DNA of 24,215 bases, taken from NCBI GenBank assembly GCA_938045195.1, contig CALINC010000031.1, positions 1-24,215 on the forward strand, given 5' to 3'. This DNA is from an uncultured Treponema sp. Its GTDB lineage: Bacteria; Spirochaetota; Spirochaetia; Treponematales; Treponemataceae. How positions within the stretch are numbered: the stretch's first letter is position 1; every line of letters starts with the position of its first letter. Of the stretch, positions 7,869 through 16,427 are shown piece after piece. The notes beneath the pieces were generated by a model. The model was not told where the DNA came from and did not search any database. It saw only the letters and a program-made list of their open reading frames with translations. The position numbers were made by a program, and so were the translations under genes.

Positions 7869-8975
7869 TTGAAGGTATTAGTTGTATTCGGTACCAGACC
7901 TGAAGCAATAAAAATGTGTCCTCTTATTTTGGAAATGAAAAACCGCCCTGAAATGGAAACTGTTATCTGCTTAACCGGACAGCATAAGGAAATGTTAAGA
8001 CAGGTAATGGATGTTTTTAATATCAGTGAGTCGTATAATCTCGATATAATGAAACATAGACAGACATTGACAAACATAACGGCTTCTATTTTGGAAAAAT
8101 TGGAACCCATTTTATTGAAGGAAGAACCGGATGTTGTTCTTGTTCATGGTGATACAACGACATCCTTTGCTGCTGCTTTAGCTGCATTTTATCAAAAAAT
8201 TCCTGTCGGGCATGTGGAGGCGGGTTTACGAACAAACGATATGTATTCACCATTTCCTGAGGAAATGAATAGGCTTTTGACGGATAGGATAAGTTCTATC
8301 TATTTTGCTCCTACCGAACAAAATAAAGAGAATTTATTAAAAGAAGGTATCATAAATAATGTTTATGTTACAGGCAATACCGTTATAGACTCATTTGCAA
8401 TAACTGTAAAAAAAGATTACACTTTTCATAATCAAACATTAAAGAGAATAGATTTTAGTTCAAAGCGTGTCGTATTAGTTACTGCACATAGAAGGGAAAA
8501 TCTAGGAACCCCTATAGAAAATATCTGTGATGCAATTTCTAAGTTAGCAAATGAATACGCTGATGTTATTTTTATTTATCCTGTTCATTTAAACCCTGCT
8601 ATACGTGATCTTGTTTTCGGTAAACTAGCCGGTATAAGTAATGTTTTTTTAATTGATCCTGTTGATGTTTTGGATATGCACAATATGATGGCCAGATGCT
8701 ATATGGTAATGACCGACTCAGGAGGAATACAGGAAGAGGCTCCTCATTTTGGAAAACCTGTTTTAGTGTTAAGAACCGAAACGGAACGCCCTGAAGCGGT
8801 AAAAGCAGAAACTGTAATGGTGGTTGGGGTGGATGCAGAAAAAATTTATAAGTCAGCAAAAGATTTGTTGGATGATAGTGTTTTATATTCCAATATGGCT
8901 AAGGCTGTTAATCCGTATGGTGACGGCCATGCCGGGAAAAGAATTGCCGATCTTTTATTACAAAAAGTTTTTTAA
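7869..8975 (+). CDS. wecB: UDP-N-acetylglucosamine 2-epimerase (non-hydrolysing)
   Basis: Interconverts UDP-GlcNAc and UDP-ManNAc, supplying ManNAc or a precursor of ManNAcA to the polysaccharide. The 368-residue length and the motifs are those of WecB/MnaA: VFGTRPEAIKM at the N-terminus, VHGDTTT, GHVEAGLRT, PFPEEMNR, TAHRREN, YPVHLNP and DSGGIQEEAP followed by LRTETERPEA, which form the substrate and allosteric UDP-GlcNAc sites. The start is TTG 7869, preceded by GGGAGAA at 7856-7862; the resulting MKVLVVFGTR N-terminus is exactly that expected. No ManNAc dehydrogenase (WecC) is in the window; the dehydrogenase at 21759 resembles Ugd instead. Confidence 0.96.
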   Translation: MKVLVVFGTRPEAIKMCPLILEMKNRPEMETVICLTGQHKEMLRQVMDVFNISESYNLDIMKHRQTLTNITASILEKLEPILLKEEPDVVLVHGDTTTSFAAALAAFYQKIPVGHVEAGLRTNDMYSPFPEEMNRLLTDRISSIYFAPTEQNKENLLKEGIINNVYVTGNTVIDSFAITVKKDYTFHNQTLKRIDFSSKRVVLVTAHRRENLGTPIENICDAISKLANEYADVIFIYPVHLNPAIRDLVFGKLAGISNVFLIDPVDVLDMHNMMARCYMVMTDSGGIQEEAPHFGKPVLVLRTETERPEAVKAETVMVVGVDAEKIYKSAKDLLDDSVLYSNMAKAVNPYGDGHAGKRIADLLLQKVF

Positions 8976-8985
8976 GGGAATTTTT

Positions 8986-10005
8986 ATGCCTAGGGTCAGC
9001 ATTGTTTTACCGACATTTAACGGATCAAAATATATTGCAGAATCATTAACAAGTATTATCAATCAAACTTTTACCGATTGGGAACTTATAGTAGTTAATG
9101 ATTGCTCGACAGATAACACTTTAAATATAATCAATGAATTTTCTTTGAAAGATAGCAGAATAAAAGTTTTTACAAATAAAACAAATTTAAAATTACCTGC
9201 ATCATTAAATGAAGGTTTTAAACATGCCTCCGGTATGTATTATACTTGGACCAGTGATGATAATAGATATAAGGCTAATGCTCTGGAAGAAATGGTTAAA
9301 ATCTTGGATGTTAATCCGGATCTTGGACTTTTATACTGTAATATGGATATCATAAATGAAGCAGGTGAGGTTATTACTTCTTCCAATACTGTATCCCATC
9401 CAAGAAATATTGTAAATTATAATGTAGTAGGTGCTTGTTTTATGTACAGGGCGAATATTGCAAAAAAGATCGGGGGATATGAACCCGATTTTTTTTTAGC
9501 TGAAGATTATGAATATTGGTTGAGATTTTTTTTCAGTTCAAGTATTGATGGTTGTAATCTTAATTTATACGAGTACAGACAACATAATAAGAGTTTGACT
9601 TCAAGCAGTAGAGGACAGCAAATTCTTTTACAACGGGCGCGAGTTAAGTATAAGTATATTGCTCAATTTTTTGATAATATTTTTGATTTAGTTACAATAC
9701 ATGGCTTGTATTGTGAATTGGTATGCAATGGGATAGCATTAACAAAAAAAGATATAAATCTTTTTAAATCTAAGGATAAAAATATTAGAAGATGGTTTAA
9801 AGCCTTTGTTTTTTATAAAAACCATAAGCATATCGGGACTTTTTTATATAAAAAGTTTAATTTTGAACTACCTGATGGAATATTCGATTTTATTAACTTG
9901 CCCGAATCAAGCTTGATGAAGGTAACTAATATAGTTAAAAAAGCCGTAAAATGCATTTTACCTTATGGTTTTGTTAGAATCATACAAAAAATAGAACGAC
10001 ATTAA
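8986..10005 (+). CDS. Glycosyltransferase family 2
   Basis: A 339-residue GT-A enzyme that adds a sugar to the glycan on the cytoplasmic face. The N-terminus (VSIVLPTFNGSKYI, then VVNDCSTDNT) is the classic GT2 nucleotide-binding part. The metal-binding SDD is at residues 90-92, and AEDYEYWLRF carries the ED motif of the catalytic region. I chose ATG 8986 rather than an upstream in-frame start inside wecB because AAGGGA at 8973-8978 sits 7 bases before it. The C-terminus ends in a basic amphipathic tail containing LPYGFVRIIQKI, shared almost exactly with the GT2 at 19371, suggesting a common membrane or partner contact. A T9 run at about 9489-9497 is in frame. Confidence 0.92.
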   Translation: MPRVSIVLPTFNGSKYIAESLTSIINQTFTDWELIVVNDCSTDNTLNIINEFSLKDSRIKVFTNKTNLKLPASLNEGFKHASGMYYTWTSDDNRYKANALEEMVKILDVNPDLGLLYCNMDIINEAGEVITSSNTVSHPRNIVNYNVVGACFMYRANIAKKIGGYEPDFFLAEDYEYWLRFFFSSSIDGCNLNLYEYRQHNKSLTSSSRGQQILLQRARVKYKYIAQFFDNIFDLVTIHGLYCELVCNGIALTKKDINLFKSKDKNIRRWFKAFVFYKNHKHIGTFLYKKFNFELPDGIFDFINLPESSLMKVTNIVKKAVKCILPYGFVRIIQKIERH

Positions 10006-10032
10006 AAATAATATTTTTTGGAGAGCATAAAT

Positions 10033-10908
10033 ATGAAGAAAAAAACGGCAGTAGTAACCGGAGGAACATCAAATGACGTACCTGCAATGGCTTGTCTTGT
10101 AATGAATATAAAGGATACTAATCCTAATCTTGCAGATGAGATTGTAATTTTGCATGACGGTATTTCGGAAAAAGATCAGAAGTTGATTAATAGTATTTTT
10201 CCTACACGATTTATTTTGTATGAATCACCTTTTGAAAAAGTAGAAGGTTTTAAAGAAGTTATAACTAAATATTTTTCCTTGATGGTTTTTTGCCGTTACG
10301 AGTGTTTTAGATTGCTTGAGGATTATGAAATGGTAATATGGACGGATTATGATGTCGTTATTTTAAAAGATCTGTCTGAGCTTAAAAAAAACATGGATTC
10401 CGGTATGATGTTTTCATACGCACTTGAACCTTTGAGCTCTCAGTTTTATCCTACAGTTAGTCAAGTTATGGATAAAGAATTTGATCTTACAAAAAAAGGA
10501 ATCTGTATTCCGATTTTTGTATTGAATCATAAAATTAAAGATTATTTAATTTATTATCAATGGCTTATTGAAAATACTCCAATATATGCGGAGCATTTGC
10601 TTTTGCCGGAGGTCGCCATTGTAAATTTACTATTACAGAAATTTAATTTAAATTTTGATGCATATATTACAAACAAGTATTATGCACATCCTGTTACGGA
10701 TAAAGATATGCAGGATATAAAGATTCTTCATGCGTATGGTCGGCCGAAATTTTGGGACGGTATTCATAATGTAACTTGGGAAAAAAACTATAAAAAATGG
10801 ATTAAAATGGGTGGTAGTCCGTATGAACATCGTACCTTAAAAAGTAAGATTAAAAGAACTTTTCTTTATCGAGGTTTACGAAAAGTGTTGAGGTCTTTTG
10901 TAAGATGA
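10033..10908 (+). CDS. Glycosyltransferase family 8-like transferase
   Basis: A 291-residue protein with GT8 hallmarks: an N-terminal AVVTGGTSND region, the metal-binding WTDYDVVIL with a DxD at Asp105 and Asp107, and a late LHAYGRPKFW (His233 to Lys239) corresponding to the HxxGxxKPW element that closes the active site in this family. Family members use UDP-hexoses and are common in LPS outer-core and capsule loci. ATG 10033 is preferred over the TTG at 10018 because GGAGAG at 10019-10024 is then correctly spaced. The C-terminus is strongly basic (KRTFLYRGLRKVLRSFVR), consistent with binding to the membrane surface. The stop overlaps the rfbF start as ATGA. Confidence 0.8.
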   Translation: MKKKTAVVTGGTSNDVPAMACLVMNIKDTNPNLADEIVILHDGISEKDQKLINSIFPTRFILYESPFEKVEGFKEVITKYFSLMVFCRYECFRLLEDYEMVIWTDYDVVILKDLSELKKNMDSGMMFSYALEPLSSQFYPTVSQVMDKEFDLTKKGICIPIFVLNHKIKDYLIYYQWLIENTPIYAEHLLLPEVAIVNLLLQKFNLNFDAYITNKYYAHPVTDKDMQDIKILHAYGRPKFWDGIHNVTWEKNYKKWIKMGGSPYEHRTLKSKIKRTFLYRGLRKVLRSFVR

Positions 10909-11681
10909 AAACAATAATTTTAGCGGGAGGACTTGGTACACGCCTTTCGGAAGAAACCGATTTAAAGCCTAAACCAATGGTTGAGATAGGCGGAAAACCT
11001 ATTCTTTGGCATATAATGAAAATATATTCTCACTATGGATATAATGATTTTATAATTTGTTGTGGATATAAGTCTTATTATATAAAGGATTATTTTTATC
11101 ACTACTATATGCACTCAAGCGATATTACAGTAGATTTGGTTTCTAATGATGTTACCTATCACGATTCAGACTCGGAACCATGGAAAATTACATTGGTTGA
11201 TACAGGTCTTAATACTATGACCGGAGGCAGAATCAAACGTGTTCAAAAATATATCGGTAATGAACCCTTTATGCTGACATATGGGGATGGCGTGGGGAAT
11301 ATAAATATACCTGAATTGTTGGATTTTCACAAAAGAAATAAAAAGTTGGTAACCCTTACTGCCGTATTGCCTGACGGTAAGTTTGGTGCTTTAAGTTTAA
11401 ATAATGCTGATGATATAACCGAATTTAGGGAAAAACCTGCTGGTGATGGCAGCTGGATAAACGGAGGATTTTTTGTTTGCCAACCTGAAGTTTTTGACTA
11501 TATTAAAAAAGGAGATTCGACCATTTTTGAGAGAGAACCATTGGAGGGTCTTGCTCGGGATAACCAATTAAAGGCTTATAAGCATACAGGTTTTTGGAAA
11601 CCTATGGATACGTTAAAACAAAAAATGGAATTAAATGCTTTATGGAATTCTGATAATCCGCCTTGGAAGGTTTGGAAGTAG
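10905..11681 (+). CDS. rfbF: Glucose-1-phosphate cytidylyltransferase
   Basis: Makes CDP-D-glucose from CTP and glucose-1-phosphate, the first step toward CDP-3,6-dideoxyhexoses. The 258-residue length matches RfbF/AscA/DdhA. Visible motifs are the nucleotidyltransferase loop LAGGLGTRL followed by KPKPMVEIGGKPILWHIM, the RfbF-typical GYNDFIICCGYKSYYIKDYF, MLTYGDGVGN (Asp at the metal site), and GGFFVCQPEVFDYI. The last residues (GFWKPMDTLKQK) are those expected in this family. It overlaps the preceding glycosyltransferase by 4 bases and is followed after 2 bases by rfbG, so the pathway genes are translationally coupled. Confidence 0.96.
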   Translation: MKTIILAGGLGTRLSEETDLKPKPMVEIGGKPILWHIMKIYSHYGYNDFIICCGYKSYYIKDYFYHYYMHSSDITVDLVSNDVTYHDSDSEPWKITLVDTGLNTMTGGRIKRVQKYIGNEPFMLTYGDGVGNINIPELLDFHKRNKKLVTLTAVLPDGKFGALSLNNADDITEFREKPAGDGSWINGGFFVCQPEVFDYIKKGDSTIFEREPLEGLARDNQLKAYKHTGFWKPMDTLKQKMELNALWNSDNPPWKVWK

Positions 11682-11683
11682 AG

Positions 11684-12748
11684 ATGCTTAATTTTTATAA
11701 AAATAAACGTATTTTTATTACTGGACACACAGGGTTTAAAGGCACATGGCTTACACGAATTTTAATTAATGCAGGAGCCAAAGTTACAGGTTATTCTCTT
11801 GCACCTCCAACTACACCTTCTTTGTATGAATTAACAGAAACGGGTAATAATATAGTTTCTATTTTAGGAGATATACGTGATGGTGTAAAGTTAATTGAAT
11901 CTGTAAAGGCTGCTAAACCTGATATTATATTTCATCTTGCAGCGCAGCCTTTGGTTCGTCTTTCTTATAAAGAACCTGTTGAAACCTATAGCACAAATGT
12001 TATGGGAACGGTAAATATTTTAGAAGCTCTCAGGCAATGTAATTCCATAAAATCTTTTGTAAATGTTACTACCGATAAGGTATACGAAAATAAAGAATGG
12101 TGCTGGGGTTACCGTGAAAATGAAAATCTTTGCGGTTTTGATCCCTATTCAAACAGTAAAAGTTGCAGTGAACTTGTTACCTATAGTTATAAAAATTCTT
12201 TCTTTACTGAGCCTGATAAATGTGCAATAAGTACAGCCAGAAGCGGAAATGTTATAGGCGGTGGAGATTATGCCGAAGACAGAATAATACCTGATTGTAT
12301 CAGAGCTATTAAAAATGGTGAAACAATAGTATTAAGGAATCCAAATTCAACTCGTCCTTATCAGCATGTTCTTGAATGTTTATACGGATACATGCTTTTA
12401 GCAAAAGCACAATATGGAAACAAAAAGCTGGAAGGTGCTTACAATTTTGGTCCTGATGACGAAAGCAATGTTACAACGGGTGAGCTTTCGGATATTTTTT
12501 GTAAAGCTTGGGGAAACGGAGCCGCATGGAAAACTAATGCAGAAGCTGATGCTCCGCACGAGGCAAACTTTTTAAAACTTGATAATACAAAAGCAAAAAA
12601 CATATTAAGTTGGAGACCTCATTGGAATATACGAATGGCTATTGAAAAAGGTGTAGAATGGGAAAAAGCTGTAATAAATGGTGTATCTCCTAGAGAGATA
12701 ACTGATAGGCAGATAGTGGAATATTTTAAAGGATTAACCAATGTTTGA
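11684..12748 (+). CDS. rfbG: CDP-glucose 4,6-dehydratase
   Basis: Converts CDP-glucose to CDP-4-keto-6-deoxyglucose with bound NAD. It is an extended short-chain dehydrogenase of 354 residues, with the Rossmann loop GHTGFKGTW near the N-terminus, HLAAQPLVRLSY, the VTTDKVYEN active-site Thr/Asp region and the catalytic Tyr155-x3-Lys159 (PYSNSK). The RPYQHVLECLYGY segment is typical of RfbG/AscB/DdhB. ATG 11684 follows GGAAG at 11674-11678. The longer frame from TTG 11663 would overlap rfbF and add residues foreign to the family. Its 3' end overlaps rfbH by 8 bases. Confidence 0.96.
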   Translation: MLNFYKNKRIFITGHTGFKGTWLTRILINAGAKVTGYSLAPPTTPSLYELTETGNNIVSILGDIRDGVKLIESVKAAKPDIIFHLAAQPLVRLSYKEPVETYSTNVMGTVNILEALRQCNSIKSFVNVTTDKVYENKEWCWGYRENENLCGFDPYSNSKSCSELVTYSYKNSFFTEPDKCAISTARSGNVIGGGDYAEDRIIPDCIRAIKNGETIVLRNPNSTRPYQHVLECLYGYMLLAKAQYGNKKLEGAYNFGPDDESNVTTGELSDIFCKAWGNGAAWKTNAEADAPHEANFLKLDNTKAKNILSWRPHWNIRMAIEKGVEWEKAVINGVSPREITDRQIVEYFKGLTNV

Positions 12749-14069
12749 AAACATGACAAAGGATGAAGCTAATAATTTTATACTCAATACTGTAAAAGAT
12801 TACTACGGCAAGTATATGCAAAAACCTGAATACAAAGATGGCGATCGTATTCCTTATGCAAGCCGTGTCTTTGATGAAAAAGAAATGATTAATCTTGTTG
12901 ATAGTGCTTTGGAATTTTGGCTTACATCTGGAAGATATACGGAAATGTTTGAAAAAAAATTGGCCGAGTATTTAAATGTTAAACATTGCTCTTTGGTTAA
13001 TTCCGGATCTTCTGCGAATCTGCTTGCCTTTATGGCCTTAACCTCTCCTTTGCTAGGTAAGAGGCAAATAAAACGAGGTAATGAAGTTATTACCGTAGCT
13101 TGCGGATTTCCGACAACAGTTACTCCAATCCTGCAATACGGAGCTGTTCCTGTTTTTGTAGATGTTACAATACCGCAATATAATATTGATGTAAGTGCAT
13201 TGGAAGCAGCCCTTTCGTCAAAAACAAAAGCTGTTATGATTGCCCACACTCTTGGTAATCCTTTTGATTTAAAGGCTGTCAAAGAATTTTGTACGAAAAA
13301 TAATCTTTGGCTAATTGAAGACAACTGTGATGCATTAGGTTCTACTTATACAATAGACGGGTCAACTCAATTTACCGGAACATGGGGGGATATAGGGACC
13401 AGTAGTTTTTACCCTCCGCATCATATGACAATGGGAGAGGGCGGAGCTGTTTATACCTCAAACCCTTTGCTTCATAAGATAATTCGTTCAATGAGGGATT
13501 GGGGAAGAGATTGTGTATGTGCTTCAGGACAGGATAACCGTTGCGGTCACCGTTTTGATAAACAATACGGACAGCTTCCTTTAGGATATGATCATAAATA
13601 TGTATACAGTCATTTAGGTTATAACTTAAAGGCAACCGATATGCAGGCAGCAATCGGCTGTGCTCAGCTTGAAAAATTTCCCTCTTTTGTAAAAAAACGC
13701 CGTCATAATTGGCAGTATTTAAAAGATAATTTGTTAGACTTAAAAGATAAACTGATTTTACCCGAGCCGATAGAATCTTCAAATCCAAGTTGGTTCGGTT
13801 TTATGATAACATGTAAAACAAATGAAGAGCGGAATAAAATTGTTGAAAAATTAGAAACCGAAAAAATACAAACGCGGGCACTGTTTGCCGGAAACTTGAT
13901 AAGGCATCCATGTTTTGATCAGATACGAAACACTGATGAATACCGTGTCGTAGGTAGCCTTGAAAATACCGATGAAATTATGAATAACAGCTTTTGGATT
14001 GGTGTATATCCGGGTATGACAAAAGACATGCTGGATAAGATGGTGCAGGTTATAAAAGAGCAATTTTAA
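12741..14069 (+). CDS. rfbH: CDP-6-deoxy-4-keto-glucose 3-dehydrase (E1), PMP/[2Fe-2S] enzyme
   Basis: Catalyses the C3 dehydration that leads to the 3-deoxy sugar, using pyridoxamine phosphate and an iron-sulfur cluster. It is a DegT/AryC1-fold protein of 442 residues. The usual PLP-binding Lys is replaced by His (SFYPPHHMTMGEGG, His227/His228), the hallmark of RfbH/AscC dehydrases. Cysteines at 196, 258, 260 and 268 (the last three in DCVCASGQDNRCG) match the cluster-binding pattern of the Yersinia E1 enzyme. A G6 run at 13384-13389 encodes a conserved Trp-Gly-Asp. The reductase partner E3 (RfbI/AscD/DdhD), which normally delivers electrons, is not in this window. Confidence 0.96.
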   Translation: MFENMTKDEANNFILNTVKDYYGKYMQKPEYKDGDRIPYASRVFDEKEMINLVDSALEFWLTSGRYTEMFEKKLAEYLNVKHCSLVNSGSSANLLAFMALTSPLLGKRQIKRGNEVITVACGFPTTVTPILQYGAVPVFVDVTIPQYNIDVSALEAALSSKTKAVMIAHTLGNPFDLKAVKEFCTKNNLWLIEDNCDALGSTYTIDGSTQFTGTWGDIGTSSFYPPHHMTMGEGGAVYTSNPLLHKIIRSMRDWGRDCVCASGQDNRCGHRFDKQYGQLPLGYDHKYVYSHLGYNLKATDMQAAIGCAQLEKFPSFVKKRRHNWQYLKDNLLDLKDKLILPEPIESSNPSWFGFMITCKTNEERNKIVEKLETEKIQTRALFAGNLIRHPCFDQIRNTDEYRVVGSLENTDEIMNNSFWIGVYPGMTKDMLDKMVQVIKEQF

Positions 14070-14098
14070 TTTTTGATAGAAATTTAAGAGAAATATCG

Positions 14099-15205
14099 AT
14101 GCTAAAAGAAAGTTTAATAATTGAGAATTTTGGACCTTTAAAGGATGTTAACCTGATTGACATAGTTCCTATGACTATTTTTGTAGGTGAGTCAGGCAGC
14201 GGTAAAAGTTCAATAATGAAAGTCCTTGTTTTGTTTCGTTGGATATATAAAAGATTATGTATTCGATCTTATTTACGTCAGTCAGGAATGCAAAAATCAC
14301 CTTTTAGATTTGATTTTTCAAAACTGATAACAAATAGCGGTTTTAATGGTTTTTTAAACGAACAAACAAGGATTATCTATCAGAGAGGTAATAATGTAAT
14401 TTCCTATGAAAATTCACAACTGAATACGAATATAATAGTACCTAGTTGTGACCTCTCATTAGATAAAATGTCATTTATTTCAGATAAAAGGAATGTAATT
14501 CCTGAACTGCTAACTAATGGAGTTTCAATTTCCAATTCATTTTATCTAAATGAAACTTGGGAAGATTTTAAAAAAGCAAGTGACGATTTTAATAGTATAT
14601 ATATACCATATTTGAATGTAAATCTCGTAAAGCGAAAAGTTCAAAACGGTTTTCGTTTTTTTATAGAAGGAAAGGGTGTAGACTGTTATGAAGTAGGATT
14701 TGAAGATTCTTCTTCGGGTATACAAAATGTTGTGCCTATGATTACTATTATTGATTATTTTGTAAAAAGATATGATCTTGTAAGTTCTTTTAACAGGGCT
14801 ATTGTGTCATTTTTGTCGGATGAGGACTTGCTTAGTAAATTTAAGCCAGAAATAGATATAGGAAAAGTTAACTATAAAAATTTATTTTTTCATATAGAGG
14901 AACCGGAATTGAGCTTATATCCTAATAGTCAGCTTCAACTAATGGAACAAATTGTAAAACTCTGCTATAAAAATATAAACAGTAGTTTTCATACTAATTG
15001 TATGATAACGACACATAGTCCTTACATTGTAAATTATCTTAATCTGTTGATAAAGAAAAATGTTTTACAATTTGATGATGTCAAAGTGTATGAGGTTATT
15101 GCCGGTACTATTCGTTGTCGGAATGTGGATGAAAAGAAGGTTATAGATACAGCACTTCTTTCGGAACCCATTGCAAATATATATGCTGAATATAATGAAA
15201 TATAA
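14099..15205 (+). CDS. AAA/ABC-type ATPase (AAA_15/AAA_21-like), possible defence effector
   Basis: A 368-residue ATPase of the SMC/OLD-like group. The N-terminal IIENFGPLKDVNL is the usual first strand. Walker A is GESGSGKSS at residues 30-38, an ABC-type signature SSSGIQ lies near 204-209, Walker B FHIEEPELSLYP near 263-274 and the H-loop TTHSPYIVNYL near 303-313. No Toprim domain follows, so it is not a complete OLD nuclease. It starts 29 bases after rfbH and overlaps the next gene by a few codons, forming a two-gene unit that has no evident sugar role. Similar ATPases pair with an effector in anti-phage systems such as PARIS, and that role here is inference from architecture. Confidence 0.82.
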   Translation: MLKESLIIENFGPLKDVNLIDIVPMTIFVGESGSGKSSIMKVLVLFRWIYKRLCIRSYLRQSGMQKSPFRFDFSKLITNSGFNGFLNEQTRIIYQRGNNVISYENSQLNTNIIVPSCDLSLDKMSFISDKRNVIPELLTNGVSISNSFYLNETWEDFKKASDDFNSIYIPYLNVNLVKRKVQNGFRFFIEGKGVDCYEVGFEDSSSGIQNVVPMITIIDYFVKRYDLVSSFNRAIVSFLSDEDLLSKFKPEIDIGKVNYKNLFFHIEEPELSLYPNSQLQLMEQIVKLCYKNINSSFHTNCMITTHSPYIVNYLNLLIKKNVLQFDDVKVYEVIAGTIRCRNVDEKKVIDTALLSEPIANIYAEYNEI

Positions 15206-15863
15206 AACTAATATACAAAAACTCATTACTGAAGAATATACGAATATGTTGTGTGCTAGGTGTAATATAAATCCTATTCAAATACAAAACAAGGTAAAAG
15301 TTCAAACAGAATTAACTTGTGCGACTGAATTTGATTTGATTGATAAAAAAGATGAGATAATTGTAAATTTAAATGAGGGCGATGTAACATATATCAATAA
15401 ACCAGAAAATGAAATTGCTGTGACAGATTATGAAAGATATGTACTTTCTTTGCCTCAAAGCATACAGAAGGGGATGAAGCGTTCCGACTTTATTGTATAT
15501 GATGATAAAACAACCGGATTTATTATTTTGAATGAAATCGCTCATCGTAAAAATGCGTTTGATAAGGAAACTGATGCAATACATCAGTTGTCTGAAACTT
15601 TAACTTTATTGTGTAATTGTCCTGCTATTTCAAAAGAATTTGAAAAATACTCTGTACGAGCTTGTGTTTTTTCAAATCGTTACAATAAAATAAGTTCTCC
15701 TATGGAAATGGCAGATGCATTTAATTATGGGATTGAAATAAGTAGGACTGTTTCTATAGTTGTGGGGGAAGATATACCTTCGATAAAATCTCTGGGTTTC
15801 AATTACTATAAAAGTTCTAAGATAGATATCTCCACAACTGGTGTGAAATTTTTTACTTATTGA
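15195..15863 (+). CDS. Unknown protein partnered with the AAA ATPase
   Basis: A 222-residue protein that I do not recognise. It overlaps the ATPase gene by 11 bases if ATG 15195 is used. ATG 15183 is also in frame; no ribosome binding site decides between them, which suggests translational coupling. Visible features are a CARC near the N-terminus, an ERYVLSLPQSIQKGMKRSD helix region, then alternating beta strands (FIVYDD, GFIILNEIAHRK) followed by a helix rich in acidic residues. The Asp-x-Asp-like pair before the strand with Glu could resemble a nuclease fold such as PD-(D/E)xK, but the pattern is too loose to claim. Its tight link to the ATPase suggests a functional pair, not a glycan enzyme. 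Confidence 0.72.
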   Translation: MKYKTNIQKLITEEYTNMLCARCNINPIQIQNKVKVQTELTCATEFDLIDKKDEIIVNLNEGDVTYINKPENEIAVTDYERYVLSLPQSIQKGMKRSDFIVYDDKTTGFIILNEIAHRKNAFDKETDAIHQLSETLTLLCNCPAISKEFEKYSVRACVFSNRYNKISSPMEMADAFNYGIEISRTVSIVVGEDIPSIKSLGFNYYKSSKIDISTTGVKFFTY

Positions 15864-15886
15864 TTTTAGATAGAGTCGGTTATATA

Positions 15887-16426
15887 ATGATAGAAAAAAA
15901 AGAAACTCCCATTGAAGGGCTTTTTATACTTACAAATAATATATTTTCAGATTGTAGAGGCTCTTTTAAGAAACTTTTCGCGCAAGAAGAATTTAAAACT
16001 CTGAATCTTGACTTTGATTTTAAAGAAATATATTATTCAATAAATAAAAAGAATGTAATACGAGGTATGCATTTCCAAATTCCGCCTCATGATCATATTA
16101 AGATGGTATATGTAATACAGGGAGAAATTACTGACGTCTGTTTGGATATAAGAGAGAATTCAAAAACATATGGGAAATGGTTTTCAGTAGAACTATCGGG
16201 AAAAGATGATTGTTATCTTTATATTCCAAAAGGAATAGCTCACGGTTTTGCTTCAAGGGAAGATATGTCTATTGTTCATTATGTACAGACAAGTTGTTAC
16301 TCAAAGGAACATGACTGCGGTATACATTATAAATCCTTTGGTTTTGATTGGAATATAGCTGAACCTATTATTTCTGGAAGAGATGCTTCTTTCCCTGATA
16401 TACATTATTATAAAGGTGTATTTTAG
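15887..16426 (+). CDS. RmlC-like sugar 3,5- or 5-epimerase (cupin)
   Basis: A cupin of the dTDP-4-dehydrorhamnose 3,5-epimerase family, 179 residues. RGMHFQIPPHDHIKMVYV holds the catalytic base His62 (RmlC His63 equivalent). DVCLDIRENSKTYGKW, IPKGIAHGF and the final DWNI region are also typical. Neighbouring genes are for CDP-dideoxyhexoses, with no dTDP-rhamnose genes nearby, so the best guess is a CDP-3,6-dideoxy-4-hexulose 5-epimerase as in the ascarylose pathway (AscE). That is inference from context. ATG 15887 gives the family N-terminus; a TTG at 15860 is in frame but overlaps the preceding gene. An A8 run lies in codons 3-5. Confidence 0.82.
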   Translation: MIEKKETPIEGLFILTNNIFSDCRGSFKKLFAQEEFKTLNLDFDFKEIYYSINKKNVIRGMHFQIPPHDHIKMVYVIQGEITDVCLDIRENSKTYGKWFSVELSGKDDCYLYIPKGIAHGFASREDMSIVHYVQTSCYSKEHDCGIHYKSFGFDWNIAEPIISGRDASFPDIHYYKGVF

Positions 16427-16427
16427 T

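Noticed and set aside
9489..9497. T9 run in a GT2 gene, and A8 (15893-15901) and T8 (19671-19678) runs, as contingency tracts
   Set aside because: A and T runs of this length are expected by chance in DNA this AT-rich, and all frames through them are intact.
12854..13324. Long minus-strand open frames, including 156 codons here, 138 codons at 13372-13788 and 154 codons at 7444-7908
   Set aside because: They lie entirely or mostly within strongly conserved plus-strand genes, have no recognisable motifs and are explained by the opposite-strand codon pattern.
13384..13389. G6 run in rfbH as a fifth phase-variation tract
   Set aside because: It is one base shorter than the others and encodes a Trp-Gly-Asp required by the conserved motif, so the sequence is constrained by the protein.
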